A stretch of DNA of 64,000 bases from Tolypothrix brevis GSE-NOS-MK-07-07A (GCA_019358985.1 JAHHIJ010000021.1:1-64000); one strand, 5' to 3'; positions 1-10,333 are shown, counted from the first letter of the stretch. Notes: generated by a model from the sequence alone, not told the origin. Translations and numbers: made by a program.

Positions 1-33
1 TTGGATGCTTGGTTGGCAGCACTTAAAGCTTAA
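1..33 (+). CDS. 3' tail of a further DUF2887 gene copy
   Basis: The first 33 bases encode the tail LDAWLAALKA and a stop. The sequence from base 1 onward is the same as that from base 915, so this is the end of another copy of the DUF2887 gene that follows. Only the C-terminus is inside the window; the start lies upstream. Confidence 0.75.
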   Translation: MDAWLAALKA

Positions 34-68
34 AATCGAGAAGGTGCAATCTTCCGATAAAATCCTTC

Positions 69-947
69 ATGCGTCGAGATACAATTTTCTATAAACTTTT
101 TCAACAATCGCCAACTTTACTATTTGAACTATTGACTAATCCACCAGCTAATGCAGGTGAATATAGATTCGATTCAGTAGCTGTCAAAGAACCAAAATTT
201 GAAATTGATGGGGTATTTTTGCCTCCAGAAAGTCAAAATTCAGGTGTTGTGTATTTCTGTGAAGTCCAATTTCAGAAAGATGAAAGACTCTATGAAAGGG
301 TATTTGCCGAATCTTGGTTATATTTCTACCGTAATCGGGATAGATTTAGTAATCTACAAATAGTGATAATTTACCCATCCCGTAATCTTGAGCAAAGTGA
401 TATTCGTCCTTATCTCAGTCAGCTTAACAGCCCCCAGGTCAATCGCATATATTTAGATGAATTGGGGGATATTCGCTCTTTACCCTTGTGGGTAGCATTG
501 ATGGTGTTAACTACAATTGAAGATGAGCAAGCAACCGAAGAAGCGAGGTATTTACTTACCAGAAGTCAACAGGAAGCACCTCAACCAGAAAATCGCGCCA
601 TAATAGAGTTACTGACGACAATAATGGTGTACAAGTTTGAAAATAAGAGCCAACGGGAGGTAGAAGAAATGTTAGGAATTACACTCAGAGAAACACGGGT
701 TTATCGGGAAATCAAGGAAGAGGGACGAGAGGAAGGACGAGAGGAAGGACGAGAGGAAGGACGAGAAGAAGGGGAAAAATCCCTAGTTTTACGTCAATTA
801 GCCAAAAGGGTGGGGGAATTACCGCAAGATGTCTGTCAACAAGTTGAATCTCTCTCCCTCGAACAGTTGGAAAATCTGGGAGAAGCATTGCTTGATTTTA
901 CCAGCATGGCTGATTTGGATGCTTGGTTGGCAGCACTTAAAGCTTAA
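69..947 (+). CDS. DUF2887 / Rpn-like PD-(D/E)XK nuclease family protein
   Basis: 292-residue protein of the DUF2887 family, common in cyanobacteria and related to the Rpn (PD-(D/E)XK) recombination-promoting nucleases. The N-terminus MRRDTIFYKLFQ is typical. The likely metal site is visible as FEIDGVF near residue 45 (Asp) followed by FCEVQFQK near residue 65 (the E-x-Q form of the nuclease core). A charged linker made of EEGR units (near residues 218-236) precedes a helical tail. The linker is coded by a 12-nt tandem repeat and is longer than in the next gene (about five units versus two), so it varies by slippage. Cellular role not known; DNA cleavage is inferred from the family. The gene is one of at least three tandem copies. 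Confidence 0.85.
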   Translation: MRRDTIFYKLFQQSPTLLFELLTNPPANAGEYRFDSVAVKEPKFEIDGVFLPPESQNSGVVYFCEVQFQKDERLYERVFAESWLYFYRNRDRFSNLQIVIIYPSRNLEQSDIRPYLSQLNSPQVNRIYLDELGDIRSLPLWVALMVLTTIEDEQATEEARYLLTRSQQEAPQPENRAIIELLTTIMVYKFENKSQREVEEMLGITLRETRVYREIKEEGREEGREEGREEGREEGEKSLVLRQLAKRVGELPQDVCQQVESLSLEQLENLGEALLDFTSMADLDAWLAALKA

Positions 948-982
948 AATCGAGAAGGTGCAATCTTCCGATAAAATCCTTC

Positions 983-1819
983 ATGCGTCGAGATACAATT
1001 TTCTATAAACTTTTTCAACAATCGCCAACTTTACTATTTGAGCTATTGACAAATCCACCAATCAATGGCGATGAATATCGCTTTGATTCAGTAGCTGTCA
1101 AGGAACCAAAGTTTGAAATCGATGGTGTATTTTTACCTCCCAAAAGTTCAAATCCCGGTGTTGTTTATTTCTGCGAGGTACAGTTCCAAAAGGATGAACA
1201 GCTTTATGAAAGAGTATTTGCCGAATCTTCATTATATTTTTACCGCAATAGTGCCAGGTTTAGTGACTGGCAAGCAGTAATAATTTATCCATCCCGTAGT
1301 ATTGAACAAAGTAAAATTTATCCCCATCGCTCATTTCTCAATGGAGAGCAAGTAACTCGCATATATTTAGATGAGTTGGGGGATATTCGCTCTTTACCTG
1401 TATGGGTAGCGTTAATGGTGTTGACTACAATTGAAGATGAACAAGCAACCGAAGAAGCGAGGTATTTGCTTACCAGAAGTCAACAGGAAGCACCTCAGCC
1501 AGAAAATCGCGCCATAATAGAGTTACTGACGACAATAATGGTGTACAAGTTTGAAAATAAGAGCCAACGGGAGGTAGAAGAAATGTTAGGAATTACGCTG
1601 AGAGAAACACGGGTTTATCGGGAAATCAAGGAGGAAGGACGAGAGGAAGGAGAAAAATCCCTTGTTCTGCGTCAATTAACCAAAAGGGTGGGAGAATTGC
1701 CCCAACAGGTGCTTCAACAAGTTGAATCTCTCTCCCTCGAACAGTTGGAAAATCTGGGAGAAGCATTGCTTGATTTTACCAGCATGGCTGATTTGGATGC
1801 TTGGTTTAATCAATTATGA
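983..1819 (+). CDS. DUF2887 / Rpn-like nuclease family protein, tandem paralogue
   Basis: 278-residue paralogue of the preceding gene. It starts with the same bases, then diverges in the middle (about residues 27-130), and becomes almost identical again from the TTIEDEQATEEARYLL segment to near the end. It keeps the FEIDGVF and FCEVQFQK nuclease residues. The EEGR linker has only two units. The C-terminus ends DAWFNQL instead of DAWLAALKA. The identical upstream 35 bp suggest the copies share the same expression signals. Divergence in the middle with conserved ends suggests either selection on the nuclease core or gene conversion at the ends. Confidence 0.85.
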   Translation: MRRDTIFYKLFQQSPTLLFELLTNPPINGDEYRFDSVAVKEPKFEIDGVFLPPKSSNPGVVYFCEVQFQKDEQLYERVFAESSLYFYRNSARFSDWQAVIIYPSRSIEQSKIYPHRSFLNGEQVTRIYLDELGDIRSLPVWVALMVLTTIEDEQATEEARYLLTRSQQEAPQPENRAIIELLTTIMVYKFENKSQREVEEMLGITLRETRVYREIKEEGREEGEKSLVLRQLTKRVGELPQQVLQQVESLSLEQLENLGEALLDFTSMADLDAWFNQL

Positions 1820-1919
1820 ATTCTGTTTTCAGCTAATCCGCAGTTAAACTGTATAAATAAAAATCTCAAATTATTGTGGTGCAGGCATCCTGCCTGCTGA
1901 TTGTACACAAATTAAGCGC

Positions 1920-4900
1920 TTAACCTCTTAACAAATCCCTTTTCCACTGGGATGCTTTTTCTAAATCTGCCATTTTTAAATCCGCACCTTCATATACCAA
2001 ACCTTTGAATTGGGTGTAGTTGTAAGCGACTCCATCATCTAAATCTAGTTTAATTCTGGCATCGGCTAAATGTTGCAGTTTGGCTTGATAATCTCGTAAT
2101 TCTAATTGTTGTTCTTGTAGTTCTTTCAAGCGTTTTGTAGCTGATTTTTTGGCAACGGTGGAGGATGCAGTTTCCAATTGTTGCTGGGTACGGACAATTT
2201 CGCCATCTATTTTTACTTGTAGTTCCAATACATAATCGGTGCGGATGCGTGCGAGGGTGTCTTCGTTGTATCTGTGCAAATATATAAAAGCTCCAAAAGC
2301 GCGTTTTTTGCCGCTTGTAAATAGCCAGTAGATGGGGCGTTTTTTGTAGGTTTGAATGTGGTCGGAAATAAAGTCTTGGAGGAAGTAGCGACGAATTCTT
2401 TCTAGGGGTGTTTCGTCGTTTTTTAATGTTAGTGCATTGGCGATAAAATCGAGGTTTTCGGTGAGGGTTTCGGGACTGTATGCGATGCGGAGAAACTCAA
2501 CGAAACGGGTGACTATATCGTCGTCAAAGTAAGCGCGATCGGTGATGGGGATGATGGCATCGATATCTGCGGTGTATGTTTGGTGTAAGCTGGAATCGAA
2601 GGGTTGTCCGGCGTGGATGAGTCCGGGTTTGTCGAGGCTGTAGCGTCCCATCATGCAACCGACTGCGTAGGAGATGAGGGAACGGATATCGCGGTTGATG
2701 TCTGCGCGACGGATGGTAATTTGGTCGTCGGGTACTTCGGGGGTGAGTTCGTCTTGGAGTCCGTATGCTTCTATCCAGTAGCGGTTATTTTCTTCTTCTA
2801 GTTGTTGGAGTTCGCGGAATGCGGTTTCCGATTCGTTTTGCCAGGTTGTGAAGGCTTGGGAGAGGTGGGTGGTGTTGTTGCGGAGGAGGGGATGGGTTTG
2901 GAAGTCCCAGGAGGTTTCAAAGTTGTCCCAGTCTTGGCGGGATAATTGAAATAACTGACTCACAATACAATTGATGATTTTCTTTGTATCATCTTCTATA
3001 GTTATTAATGGTAAATTACCAATGTTCCATGCCTGGAAATTAAGGCTAGGATTAATTAACTTTAGAAAATGATTGGCTAGATGACAATTAAGAAATCCGC
3101 CTAATATATTGATAAATTTTTTATCACAAAAAGCTGCTGAACCTCCAGCATCAAATAACATTCCTTTTTGAGTAATTCTAGTAGAAAAACTGCTAGATGT
3201 TACTCCTGTCCAGTTGACATTAGGCTTAAAAATATAATTATCATTGAAAGCATGTGCAGGGACTTTACTATTTCTGTCTTTTGTCGTTCTGATTTCTTTG
3301 CCATCATCATACCAGTTAACAACATATTCAAGATTGCCATACCATTTTCTAAATTCACCCCCCTTTTGATACGGAAACCATTTTAATTTACTCTCCTGAG
3401 CTATAATTTTGGATTCAAAATCTAGTCCCATTTTAATAGAATTCAGTTCATACCATAATCTAATAAATCTATCATTATTACCTGTAATCATTCCTGCTCT
3501 CGGCGTTGCAATTTGATGCAAAGGAGAACAAGTTTCAAATAACTTAAGAATCTTTTGACTCGCCCAATAAGCGATCGCACTCCCCGGTATCTTCCCAAAA
3601 TCAGCCGACTTAGCATAATAAAGGTATCCACAATCAGGATTTTTAATTGCTTCTAAAGCTTTCACGGGCTGTAATTCTGCACCATAAAAATCTTTTAAAT
3701 CGATAAAAGTTCCTTTGTATTCAGGTAAAGCATTATTGAGAAGAGTAAAAGAACAAATGGGAACATAAGCAGACTCAAAGAAAGCATGATATTCAGGTCT
3801 GATTAAGCTGGTTATTGTACTATTATTCAAAATATATTTACGCAGTTTCTCATAAGAACTTAAAAACATCCACGTAAAGGGAGTCATCAAGCCAATAAAG
3901 CCATTTTTCAAAACCATGTTCATAATTCGTTCGACAAACATGGCAAATAAATCTGATTTACTATCGGGATATTCATCCTTAGCAAAATCTTTCAAAATTT
4001 CGTTTAAACTCTTATTTCCCATATAAGGAGGATTCGCAACCACCACCCAATATTTATTCTTCAACAACTCCGCTTGCAACAACAACCCTCGCAAAACAGT
4101 TGCTTCCCCGCGAAAAACCGAACTACTCGCTTCCAAATCATCCAATTGCTGCTTTAACTTCTCCCCATCAAAATCAGGAGGTGTAATCAAACTTCCCAAA
4201 TTATCCGCATCTTGAAAAGCTTCAATCAACCCTTCCCAATCTTGATTATTTATCTCATCAGTTATCGGTAAACTTTGCCCTTTGGTAGAACGTACAGTAG
4301 TAATCTTCAAATTTATAACTTTCTTCAAAATCCGAGAATTCTTTGCCCTCGCTTTCATCAACACAGCAAAACTAGCTAACTGCGCTGCTCGCTCATCAAT
4401 ATCCAAACCATGCAAATTATGACTTAAAATCAATGCGGGAATATCTCTTTCTAAATATCCCTGTTCTTTATAAATTTCAAACAGCAAATCAAACGCATAA
4501 ACCAATATATGACCGCTACCACAAGCAGGGTCAATTACTGTTAAATCTTGCGGATTTTGGATTAAAGATTCTAAATTTTCTTCCTCTTCTCTTATCCCCT
4601 CTCCTACGAGGAGAGGGTTAGGGAGAGGTTCTTTATTCTCCAAATAATAAGGCATTTTTTCCCGCAAATTTGATTCCGGATGCGATTCCAACCACAACCT
4701 TCCCAAACTATTCTCTACCATATATTGCACAATCCAACGCGGGGTAAATAACTGCGTTGCTGCCGGAATATCTGCTGCTGCTACCTTTGACTTTGCCCCA
4801 ATTACCTCATCCTTGCGTTCGGAAATATAGAACTGATACAACCAACCAACAACTTCAATATCTTGCCAATCCGATTCTGGAATTTCCTTTACCAATCGCC

Positions 4901-5510
4901 GTAAAATTGAATCCTGATTGAGCAAATTTCCCGGTAAAAATAATGCTTGATAGTTTTTACTTTTATCAAACAAAGCTGGAATACCTTCAGCCAAAGCATT
5001 ACATTGAGCTAACAGCAACCGACGGTACAGATACTCATCAGAATTCGCTTCTCGACTGGCAAAATTACGCCATTGATTGAGAGTTTCCACATCCAAACCC
5101 GGTAATTCTCCCATTTCGGCAATGGAAAAAGCATCCCGCAAAATATCCGGATCGACTAAATTGGGATCACTACTACTCAAAACTCTGCCAATATAACCAT
5201 TTACCTCCATAAACCGCAGCGCAGCAAAACGATTAAACCAGGTATAAGCGATTTCATCAATTAACGCATCTACCGCTTCAGATTGACGGTGATTTTTCAT
5301 CAAATCTTGGAGATGTTTCTGCAATTGGTCATACTGACTCGCTTCATTGGTATCTAAAGTTTTTCCCGCTACCAATAAACCTCCCGCAACTTTCTGAGGT
5401 TCGGTAATACCATCACGAGTAATCCCATATTGGGTAGCACGAACTGTCACCTGTTCTCGAAGATAACGACGCGACCAAATTGCGAAATTTTTAATAGCAG
5501 TGCGATTCAT
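1920..5510 (-). CDS. pglX: BREX system adenine-specific DNA methyltransferase PglX
   Basis: 1196 residues, the usual size of BREX-1 PglX. It methylates adenine in the BREX recognition site so that self DNA is spared. The N-terminus MNRTAIKNFAIWSRRYLREQV is typical of the family. The SAM-binding motif DPACGSGHILVYAFDLL lies near residue 327 and the catalytic NPPYMG motif near residue 492, followed by a target recognition region and a long C-terminal helical domain. It is the last of three co-directional BREX genes (brxB, brxC, pglX). The 195-bp gap before it holds a hairpin repeat that could reduce coupling with brxC. No frameshift seen, so it looks functional. Downstream, where pglZ is expected, convergent DUF2887 genes are found instead. 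Confidence 0.93.
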   Translation of the reverse strand: MNRTAIKNFAIWSRRYLREQVTVRATQYGITRDGITEPQKVAGGLLVAGKTLDTNEASQYDQLQKHLQDLMKNHRQSEAVDALIDEIAYTWFNRFAALRFMEVNGYIGRVLSSSDPNLVDPDILRDAFSIAEMGELPGLDVETLNQWRNFASREANSDEYLYRRLLLAQCNALAEGIPALFDKSKNYQALFLPGNLLNQDSILRRLVKEIPESDWQDIEVVGWLYQFYISERKDEVIGAKSKVAAADIPAATQLFTPRWIVQYMVENSLGRLWLESHPESNLREKMPYYLENKEPLPNPLLVGEGIREEEENLESLIQNPQDLTVIDPACGSGHILVYAFDLLFEIYKEQGYLERDIPALILSHNLHGLDIDERAAQLASFAVLMKARAKNSRILKKVINLKITTVRSTKGQSLPITDEINNQDWEGLIEAFQDADNLGSLITPPDFDGEKLKQQLDDLEASSSVFRGEATVLRGLLLQAELLKNKYWVVVANPPYMGNKSLNEILKDFAKDEYPDSKSDLFAMFVERIMNMVLKNGFIGLMTPFTWMFLSSYEKLRKYILNNSTITSLIRPEYHAFFESAYVPICSFTLLNNALPEYKGTFIDLKDFYGAELQPVKALEAIKNPDCGYLYYAKSADFGKIPGSAIAYWASQKILKLFETCSPLHQIATPRAGMITGNNDRFIRLWYELNSIKMGLDFESKIIAQESKLKWFPYQKGGEFRKWYGNLEYVVNWYDDGKEIRTTKDRNSKVPAHAFNDNYIFKPNVNWTGVTSSSFSTRITQKGMLFDAGGSAAFCDKKFINILGGFLNCHLANHFLKLINPSLNFQAWNIGNLPLITIEDDTKKIINCIVSQLFQLSRQDWDNFETSWDFQTHPLLRNNTTHLSQAFTTWQNESETAFRELQQLEEENNRYWIEAYGLQDELTPEVPDDQITIRRADINRDIRSLISYAVGCMMGRYSLDKPGLIHAGQPFDSSLHQTYTADIDAIIPITDRAYFDDDIVTRFVEFLRIAYSPETLTENLDFIANALTLKNDETPLERIRRYFLQDFISDHIQTYKKRPIYWLFTSGKKRAFGAFIYLHRYNEDTLARIRTDYVLELQVKIDGEIVRTQQQLETASSTVAKKSATKRLKELQEQQLELRDYQAKLQHLADARIKLDLDDGVAYNYTQFKGLVYEGADLKMADLEKASQWKRDLLRG

Positions 5511-5548
5511 ATAATTTTAGATTTTAGCTTTTGCGAGAGATTTATTAT

Positions 5549-5645
5549 GTCATTGCGAGCGAAATGAAATGTAGCGAAGCAATCGCAAAATTGTGAATTG
5601 ATAACGAATCCACGCGATTGCTTCGTCGTTCCTCCTCGCAATGAC
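5549..5645. repeat. dispersed inverted-repeat element
   Basis: About 97 bp between brxC and pglX. The left arm reads gtcattgcgagcga and the right arm tcctcctcgcaatgac, with gcgaagcaatcgc and gcgattgcttcgt inside, so the segment can form a long hairpin. The same half sequence occurs near 9980 and 29320, which marks it as a dispersed cyanobacterial repeat. Confidence 0.75.
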
Positions 5646-5704
5646 AATCCAATTTTCTTAATTGCTGGAAAATAGAAACTGGGATACTTTATTTAGATTT
5701 TAGG

Positions 5705-8700
5705 TTACTCAATGCGAATACGATTATTTTGTTGTATTTCCTTCAGCAAATTACTTCGCAAAGCTGCTAAATAATCTTCCACATCTTGCTCTGTCTCCAA
5801 CAATTTTTGTGATGTAATTTCTGTAATTTTTACCGATACAATTGGTTTAACTACAGGTTTGTCGTCATCGTCTATCTGTTGCCGATTTTGAATAATTTCT
5901 GCTGCTTGTTCGTCAACTTTTTGCCATATTTGTGTTTTGATGACTTCAAGTTCGCTTTGACGGGCAATAACCGAGTCAATATTGGCAATTTGACTAACCG
6001 CATCCACAACGCGATCAACTTCTTTTGTAATACTCCCTATATTCAGTTCTCCAGCAATATTTCCATAAGCTGAAGTGACATATTTACCGACTTCTTCGCG
6101 CATGGTTCTAGCTTTAGTTTGGACTTGGACTATTTGCGACTGTAATACCTCCTGTACTTTTTCCTGGACTGGTTTTAATAATATTGCTAATTCGGGTATT
6201 TTAGCAGTTGGGTCGGACATTGCTAAAATTTGTTTAACCGAATTAACCTTATTTGATATATTTTGGTCACTAATATGACGTAATTGTGGTTCTAGAGCTT
6301 TTAGTTCGTGACTTGTTTGCTGGAATATTTTAATTTGTGTTGTAAAAAAGGAATGCAATTTTTCAACATCTTCAATATGTTCCTCAATTTCATCTTTACG
6401 AGCGCGAAATGTGCGAAAAAATTCTGCTGCACTCTCCTTGACTAACAAATCATCTAAGATTTGTAAATTACTCCGTAACAAAGCCGTAAAAGGTAAATTA
6501 TCTCCAATATTATTCTCTACCTTTTGTAACCATGCTTGTAATTCTTGACGACGACTTTTAAAAGCTTCTTTATAATCTGTAAAAAGTAATTGTGGGTCAT
6601 TTGCTGGATTTTTATTTAACAACTGACTTGCCATATTTTTGGCAATTGTCAAGCTAGCATTATCTATAGTCTCTGCCAAACGGACAGTATACTCATCTAA
6701 GCCTTTTCTGGAACGTAACTTACCTACTAATCCTATTTCTCGCAAGTTTACATTACTTTGAGCGTGTCTTAATTCCACTAATCCCTTATTAGCAAGTTCT
6801 GCCATTATTCCCAATGTATCAAACTCCGACCAACCATAGGGACGACCTGCAAATTTTTCAATTAAAGCCCTAATTGTAATTTGACGATGAGTACGATTTT
6901 CTTCCCGTAACCAATTTTGCATCTCACTATGTGCTGCATTATTTACAGGTAGACTATTAATATCCTGTTCTTGGGAATCACGAGTAAAGGCATTATTTAC
7001 ATCGTCTTCTGTTTCAAAATTACTGGCAACATAACCCAGCTTTTTATAAACATTATCAACTAAATAAGTTAGACCTTCAATTAATATATTCTTACTATCA
7101 CGGTTACGAATTTGCACCTTACTACCACAAGCAAAAACATCAGCACGAGTAATCATATCGGCTAATTGATTTTGAATTGCTTCGCGTCTTGTGTTATTCT
7201 CGTCACTTCTAGACCTTAAGATAATTTGAATAGTAGGGGTTAAATTACTACTATTTTTGATACGCAAATATTCTGTAGTTTTAATTAAAGTATTTAAGTC
7301 ATCTAATAAACGCTGCTCATCCGGCAATCTTACCAACACCTCAGAACCATTTGCTGTAGATAACATACAGGAAGTATCATCCTGCATAGTTCCATAGGTT
7401 TCCGCATAAGGTGTGATAATATGTAAGGTCAAATCGCTTAGTTGTTGTCCGTAAGTTTGCTCATCAAGCTTACGATTAAACTTATATGAATTACGGTAAT
7501 TATAGCGAAAAAGCTTATCAGTAAAAATGTTATTCCAAACCAGCGCTTGTAATTCTGTACTGACTTTAATTGCTTCAATTTGGGTATTCTTAATTTCTCG
7601 ACTAATATCTTGCTCTTCATGGGTGAGAAATTCATACATATCCCCATTTCTTTGAATTAAAGTTTGCCTTTCCAATCGTTCTAAGGCTTTTTCTACTTCC
7701 TGCTTTAGTGCTAATCTATCTTGGTCAATATTGCTAAGACTTAAAGTTGTTAAGTTATCCACATTTGCTCGGATTTCTTTAACATACTTAATCATAAACA
7801 GTGTTTTCAATAATTCAACATCAAACGGCTTTTGTAGTTGAGAATTTTCCTCAGCTTGAACAATTACCTGACTAATAACACTATCTAAAAATCCTTCCAC
7901 AGCCATATAAAATGTATGGAAGGGAACCAAAACACCCAGAGATGAATTTGATATTTCCTTAGAAGCGACTTGAAACGCATCTAATAACGAACGTTCCCCC
8001 GAAGCTAAATGTTTACCCGCAGAACCCATAACCCGAATTTGGGTAAATACTTTCTGCAACAAATTAAATTGATAGGGAATAAACGGATAAGAAGCGATAA
8101 AATCTTCTGCATTGCGATATCCCGGCATTTCGGCACTATCTTGGGTAAAAGTAATTTGGTTTTTGAGAACCGCAATTTTTTGGTGATATAAACTCTCTAA
8201 ATCTCCCCTAACTGCATCAATTTTCGCCAGCAAACGTAATTTAATTACCTCGTCAGTGTTTGCCGAAGAAAGACTCAAAGGACGGTAAAAACGACCAACG
8301 ATTTTAGAAAAATCTTGCCCCCGAATCCTATTTTGGGTAATTTCATCCATCGCTTCCTGGGATGTCACCACTACCCAAGCTTTCCCCTGACAGTGAGTAC
8401 CCAAATCTTCCACTACAGTTTGCATATTCAACATTAAATCGGGATTCTCACCAATATATTGCCCGACTTCATCAACCATAAAAATGAGACGATGTTGCTT
8501 TCCTTTTTTACTCAAATGTTCTTTAACTTGTTTCGCAAATCTCTCCACACTCAAACTATAACTTTGCTCATTAAAATCTAAGAATTTATTTGCAGCTTCC
8601 CCACTCATTCCCGTACTAGCTTGCAAAGCAGTAGCGATCGCATCTTGATAAAAACCCCAAGCATCCCGATTCTCTTTCCATTCCAAACCACTTTCAGCTA

Positions 8701-9259
8701 AAAAAGCTTGTTGAAAAGCTGCATATTTACCTTGCTGATATAATTGACGTTCAAATTCCGCAATCGCTGGAACCGTTCCAAAATAACCTAAATATTCATC
8801 AAATACTTTCTGAAAAACTTTAACAATACTTTCTTTATCATTCTTACTACTAGCTTCCGCTTTCGAGTCAATATTAAATACAATTACATCACAGTCATTA
8901 TTCGCAGCTTGAGTAATCTTTGCACGCAATATTGCATCAGGAATACGAACATCATCAAAATAATCTAATGGATATTTTTGCTCTATTTCCTGATTAGCAA
9001 GCAAATAGGATAAAATCTTTAAAAAGTGAGACTTACCCGAACCAAAAAAGCCCGAAATCCAAACTCCCATTTTATCGGTGGGATTATTCAAAGCTTCCGT
9101 ATAACGGTCAAAAAAAGTGCGGAAATGTTTGTCTAATTCCTTGGTGACGACATACTCTTCCAATTCTTGACGAACATTATCTATATCTTGTTGTCCAACT
9201 TTAATTACACCGTTAATATTACGGTATATATCTTTTTGGAAAAGCTGAGAAATTTTCAT
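5705..9259 (-). CDS. brxC: BREX system P-loop protein BrxC
   Basis: BrxC is the large ATPase of BREX phage defence. The P-loop GFFGSGKS lies at residues 70-77, and MVDEVGQYIGEN about 200 residues further on looks like the Walker B region. A long coiled C-terminal part follows. The open frame extends 44 codons further upstream, but that part is hydrophobic, overlaps brxB and does not fit the family; the start MKISQLFQKDIYRNINGVIK is the family N-terminus, giving about 1184 residues. It lies 50 bp after brxB in the same direction, consistent with an operon. Confidence 0.93.
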   Translation of the reverse strand: MKISQLFQKDIYRNINGVIKVGQQDIDNVRQELEEYVVTKELDKHFRTFFDRYTEALNNPTDKMGVWISGFFGSGKSHFLKILSYLLANQEIEQKYPLDYFDDVRIPDAILRAKITQAANNDCDVIVFNIDSKAEASSKNDKESIVKVFQKVFDEYLGYFGTVPAIAEFERQLYQQGKYAAFQQAFLAESGLEWKENRDAWGFYQDAIATALQASTGMSGEAANKFLDFNEQSYSLSVERFAKQVKEHLSKKGKQHRLIFMVDEVGQYIGENPDLMLNMQTVVEDLGTHCQGKAWVVVTSQEAMDEITQNRIRGQDFSKIVGRFYRPLSLSSANTDEVIKLRLLAKIDAVRGDLESLYHQKIAVLKNQITFTQDSAEMPGYRNAEDFIASYPFIPYQFNLLQKVFTQIRVMGSAGKHLASGERSLLDAFQVASKEISNSSLGVLVPFHTFYMAVEGFLDSVISQVIVQAEENSQLQKPFDVELLKTLFMIKYVKEIRANVDNLTTLSLSNIDQDRLALKQEVEKALERLERQTLIQRNGDMYEFLTHEEQDISREIKNTQIEAIKVSTELQALVWNNIFTDKLFRYNYRNSYKFNRKLDEQTYGQQLSDLTLHIITPYAETYGTMQDDTSCMLSTANGSEVLVRLPDEQRLLDDLNTLIKTTEYLRIKNSSNLTPTIQIILRSRSDENNTRREAIQNQLADMITRADVFACGSKVQIRNRDSKNILIEGLTYLVDNVYKKLGYVASNFETEDDVNNAFTRDSQEQDINSLPVNNAAHSEMQNWLREENRTHRQITIRALIEKFAGRPYGWSEFDTLGIMAELANKGLVELRHAQSNVNLREIGLVGKLRSRKGLDEYTVRLAETIDNASLTIAKNMASQLLNKNPANDPQLLFTDYKEAFKSRRQELQAWLQKVENNIGDNLPFTALLRSNLQILDDLLVKESAAEFFRTFRARKDEIEEHIEDVEKLHSFFTTQIKIFQQTSHELKALEPQLRHISDQNISNKVNSVKQILAMSDPTAKIPELAILLKPVQEKVQEVLQSQIVQVQTKARTMREEVGKYVTSAYGNIAGELNIGSITKEVDRVVDAVSQIANIDSVIARQSELEVIKTQIWQKVDEQAAEIIQNRQQIDDDDKPVVKPIVSVKITEITSQKLLETEQDVEDYLAALRSNLLKEIQQNNRIRIE

Positions 9260-9308
9260 AATAAGTAACAAGTAATAACTAATTTGGGATAAATTCTCAT
9301 CTAAAACC

Positions 9309-9890
9309 CTACTTATGAGGCACAAGGGGAAAAGCCCGATAATAATTATCGTCCTTAAATGTATTAAATAAGCGTAATTCATTTCCGTCATAGGAACCAG
9401 GAAAAAACATTACCAATGGTATTTTGTCAAGTACTGAGTGCAAATTGTTGAGAATGGTATGCGATCGCAACATTGGATAACTCGCACCAACCCCAGTCAT
9501 CAAAATCAATTGCTCGTTACCTTTGAGCTTATTATTAATATGGTCAATAATCCGATCCGGTCGAACCAAGGGTGCGATCGTCTTTGCTAAAGTCGCGCTT
9601 CCCTTCGTCGCTTCCACATCAAAAGCCCTTTGCAATACCTTGCGCTCATCTAAAATACTGAGGATAGATTTATACAAATTTATCTCCACCACCACCAACT
9701 CATCGGGTGGACTCATTAACTGGCAAATTAACTTATCAACTCGCTGCTGTACCAAAGGCTCGTACTCAGGGTCATAATCGAAAATATAGAACCCGATTTC
9801 ATTACCAATACCACGGTTACTTAACAAACGCGGGTTTTGTAATTTAGGTAGTATCGTATCCAAACGCTGATGAATGGTTAATTGGGACAT
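9309..9890 (-). CDS. brxB: BREX protein BrxB (DUF1788)
   Basis: 193 residues, matching the DUF1788/BrxB family in length and sequence (GIGNEIGFYIFDYDPEYEP near residue 30, and LMTGVGASYPMLRSHTIL near residue 130). BrxB is a small core BREX component of unknown biochemistry. It is the first recognisable gene of the operon here: brxA, which normally precedes it, is not found between 9891 and 10333. The upstream DNA is repeat-rich, so the promoter context may have been rearranged. Confidence 0.9.
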   Translation of the reverse strand: MSQLTIHQRLDTILPKLQNPRLLSNRGIGNEIGFYIFDYDPEYEPLVQQRVDKLICQLMSPPDELVVVEINLYKSILSILDERKVLQRAFDVEATKGSATLAKTIAPLVRPDRIIDHINNKLKGNEQLILMTGVGASYPMLRSHTILNNLHSVLDKIPLVMFFPGSYDGNELRLFNTFKDDNYYRAFPLVPHK

Positions 9891-9924
9891 GAGTTACGTC
9901 GCAAAATTTGGTTGATATCGCTCA

Positions 9925-10333
9925 ATTAAGAAGTGGAACGTGGCGATCGCATCAACTTGTTGGTATTGAAGATATTGCGATTGCTTCGTCGTTCCTCCTC
10001 GCAATGACGGAGAGGTTTTAGTGCGATAGCTTGCGCTGACTTGTCAGTTCGCATTTGGTTTTGAGCGTTTTAGTTTGAGGGGTTTGTTTGAGAGTGCGAT
10101 GGCATTATTAGGGAAGTTGTAGGGATGGCGATCGCGTTTATTTTTGAGCGTTTAGTTTTGAGCGCTTTGTTTTAAGCAGTTTGTTTGGAATGCGATCGCA
10201 TTTTGGTTTAAGCAGTTTGTTTGGAAGTGCGATCGCCTTTTAGTTTGAGTGGTTTGTTTGAGAGTGCGATCGCGTTTGGGTTTGTTTTGAAGTGCGATCG
10301 CGTTTGTGGGGTAGTTGTGGGGAGTGCGATCGC
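9925..10333. repeat. HIP1-rich repeat cluster with dispersed hairpin half
   Basis: A gene-free stretch. Bases 9930-10015 contain the sequence ttgcttcgtcgttcctcctc, an inverted copy of the segment at 29318-29410. After that, GCGATCGC octamers recur every 30-60 bp, joined by short G/T-rich words such as gtttgtttggaa. A similar cluster in inverted orientation lies at 29095-29310. No coding sequence is recognised; the short open frames here are repeat translations. Confidence 0.8.

Larger units (their letters stand above)
1..1800 (+). repeat. 914-bp tandem gene duplication
   Basis: Bases 1-120 match bases 915-1034 with almost no change, which covers the end of one DUF2887 gene, the 35-bp spacer and the start of the next. 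The unit is 914 bp, one gene plus spacer. A third partial copy ends at base 33. Confidence 0.85.

Noticed and set aside
9260-9391. Longer BrxC start with a hydrophobic leader
   Set aside because: It overlaps brxB, and the family N-terminus begins at the Met at 9259.
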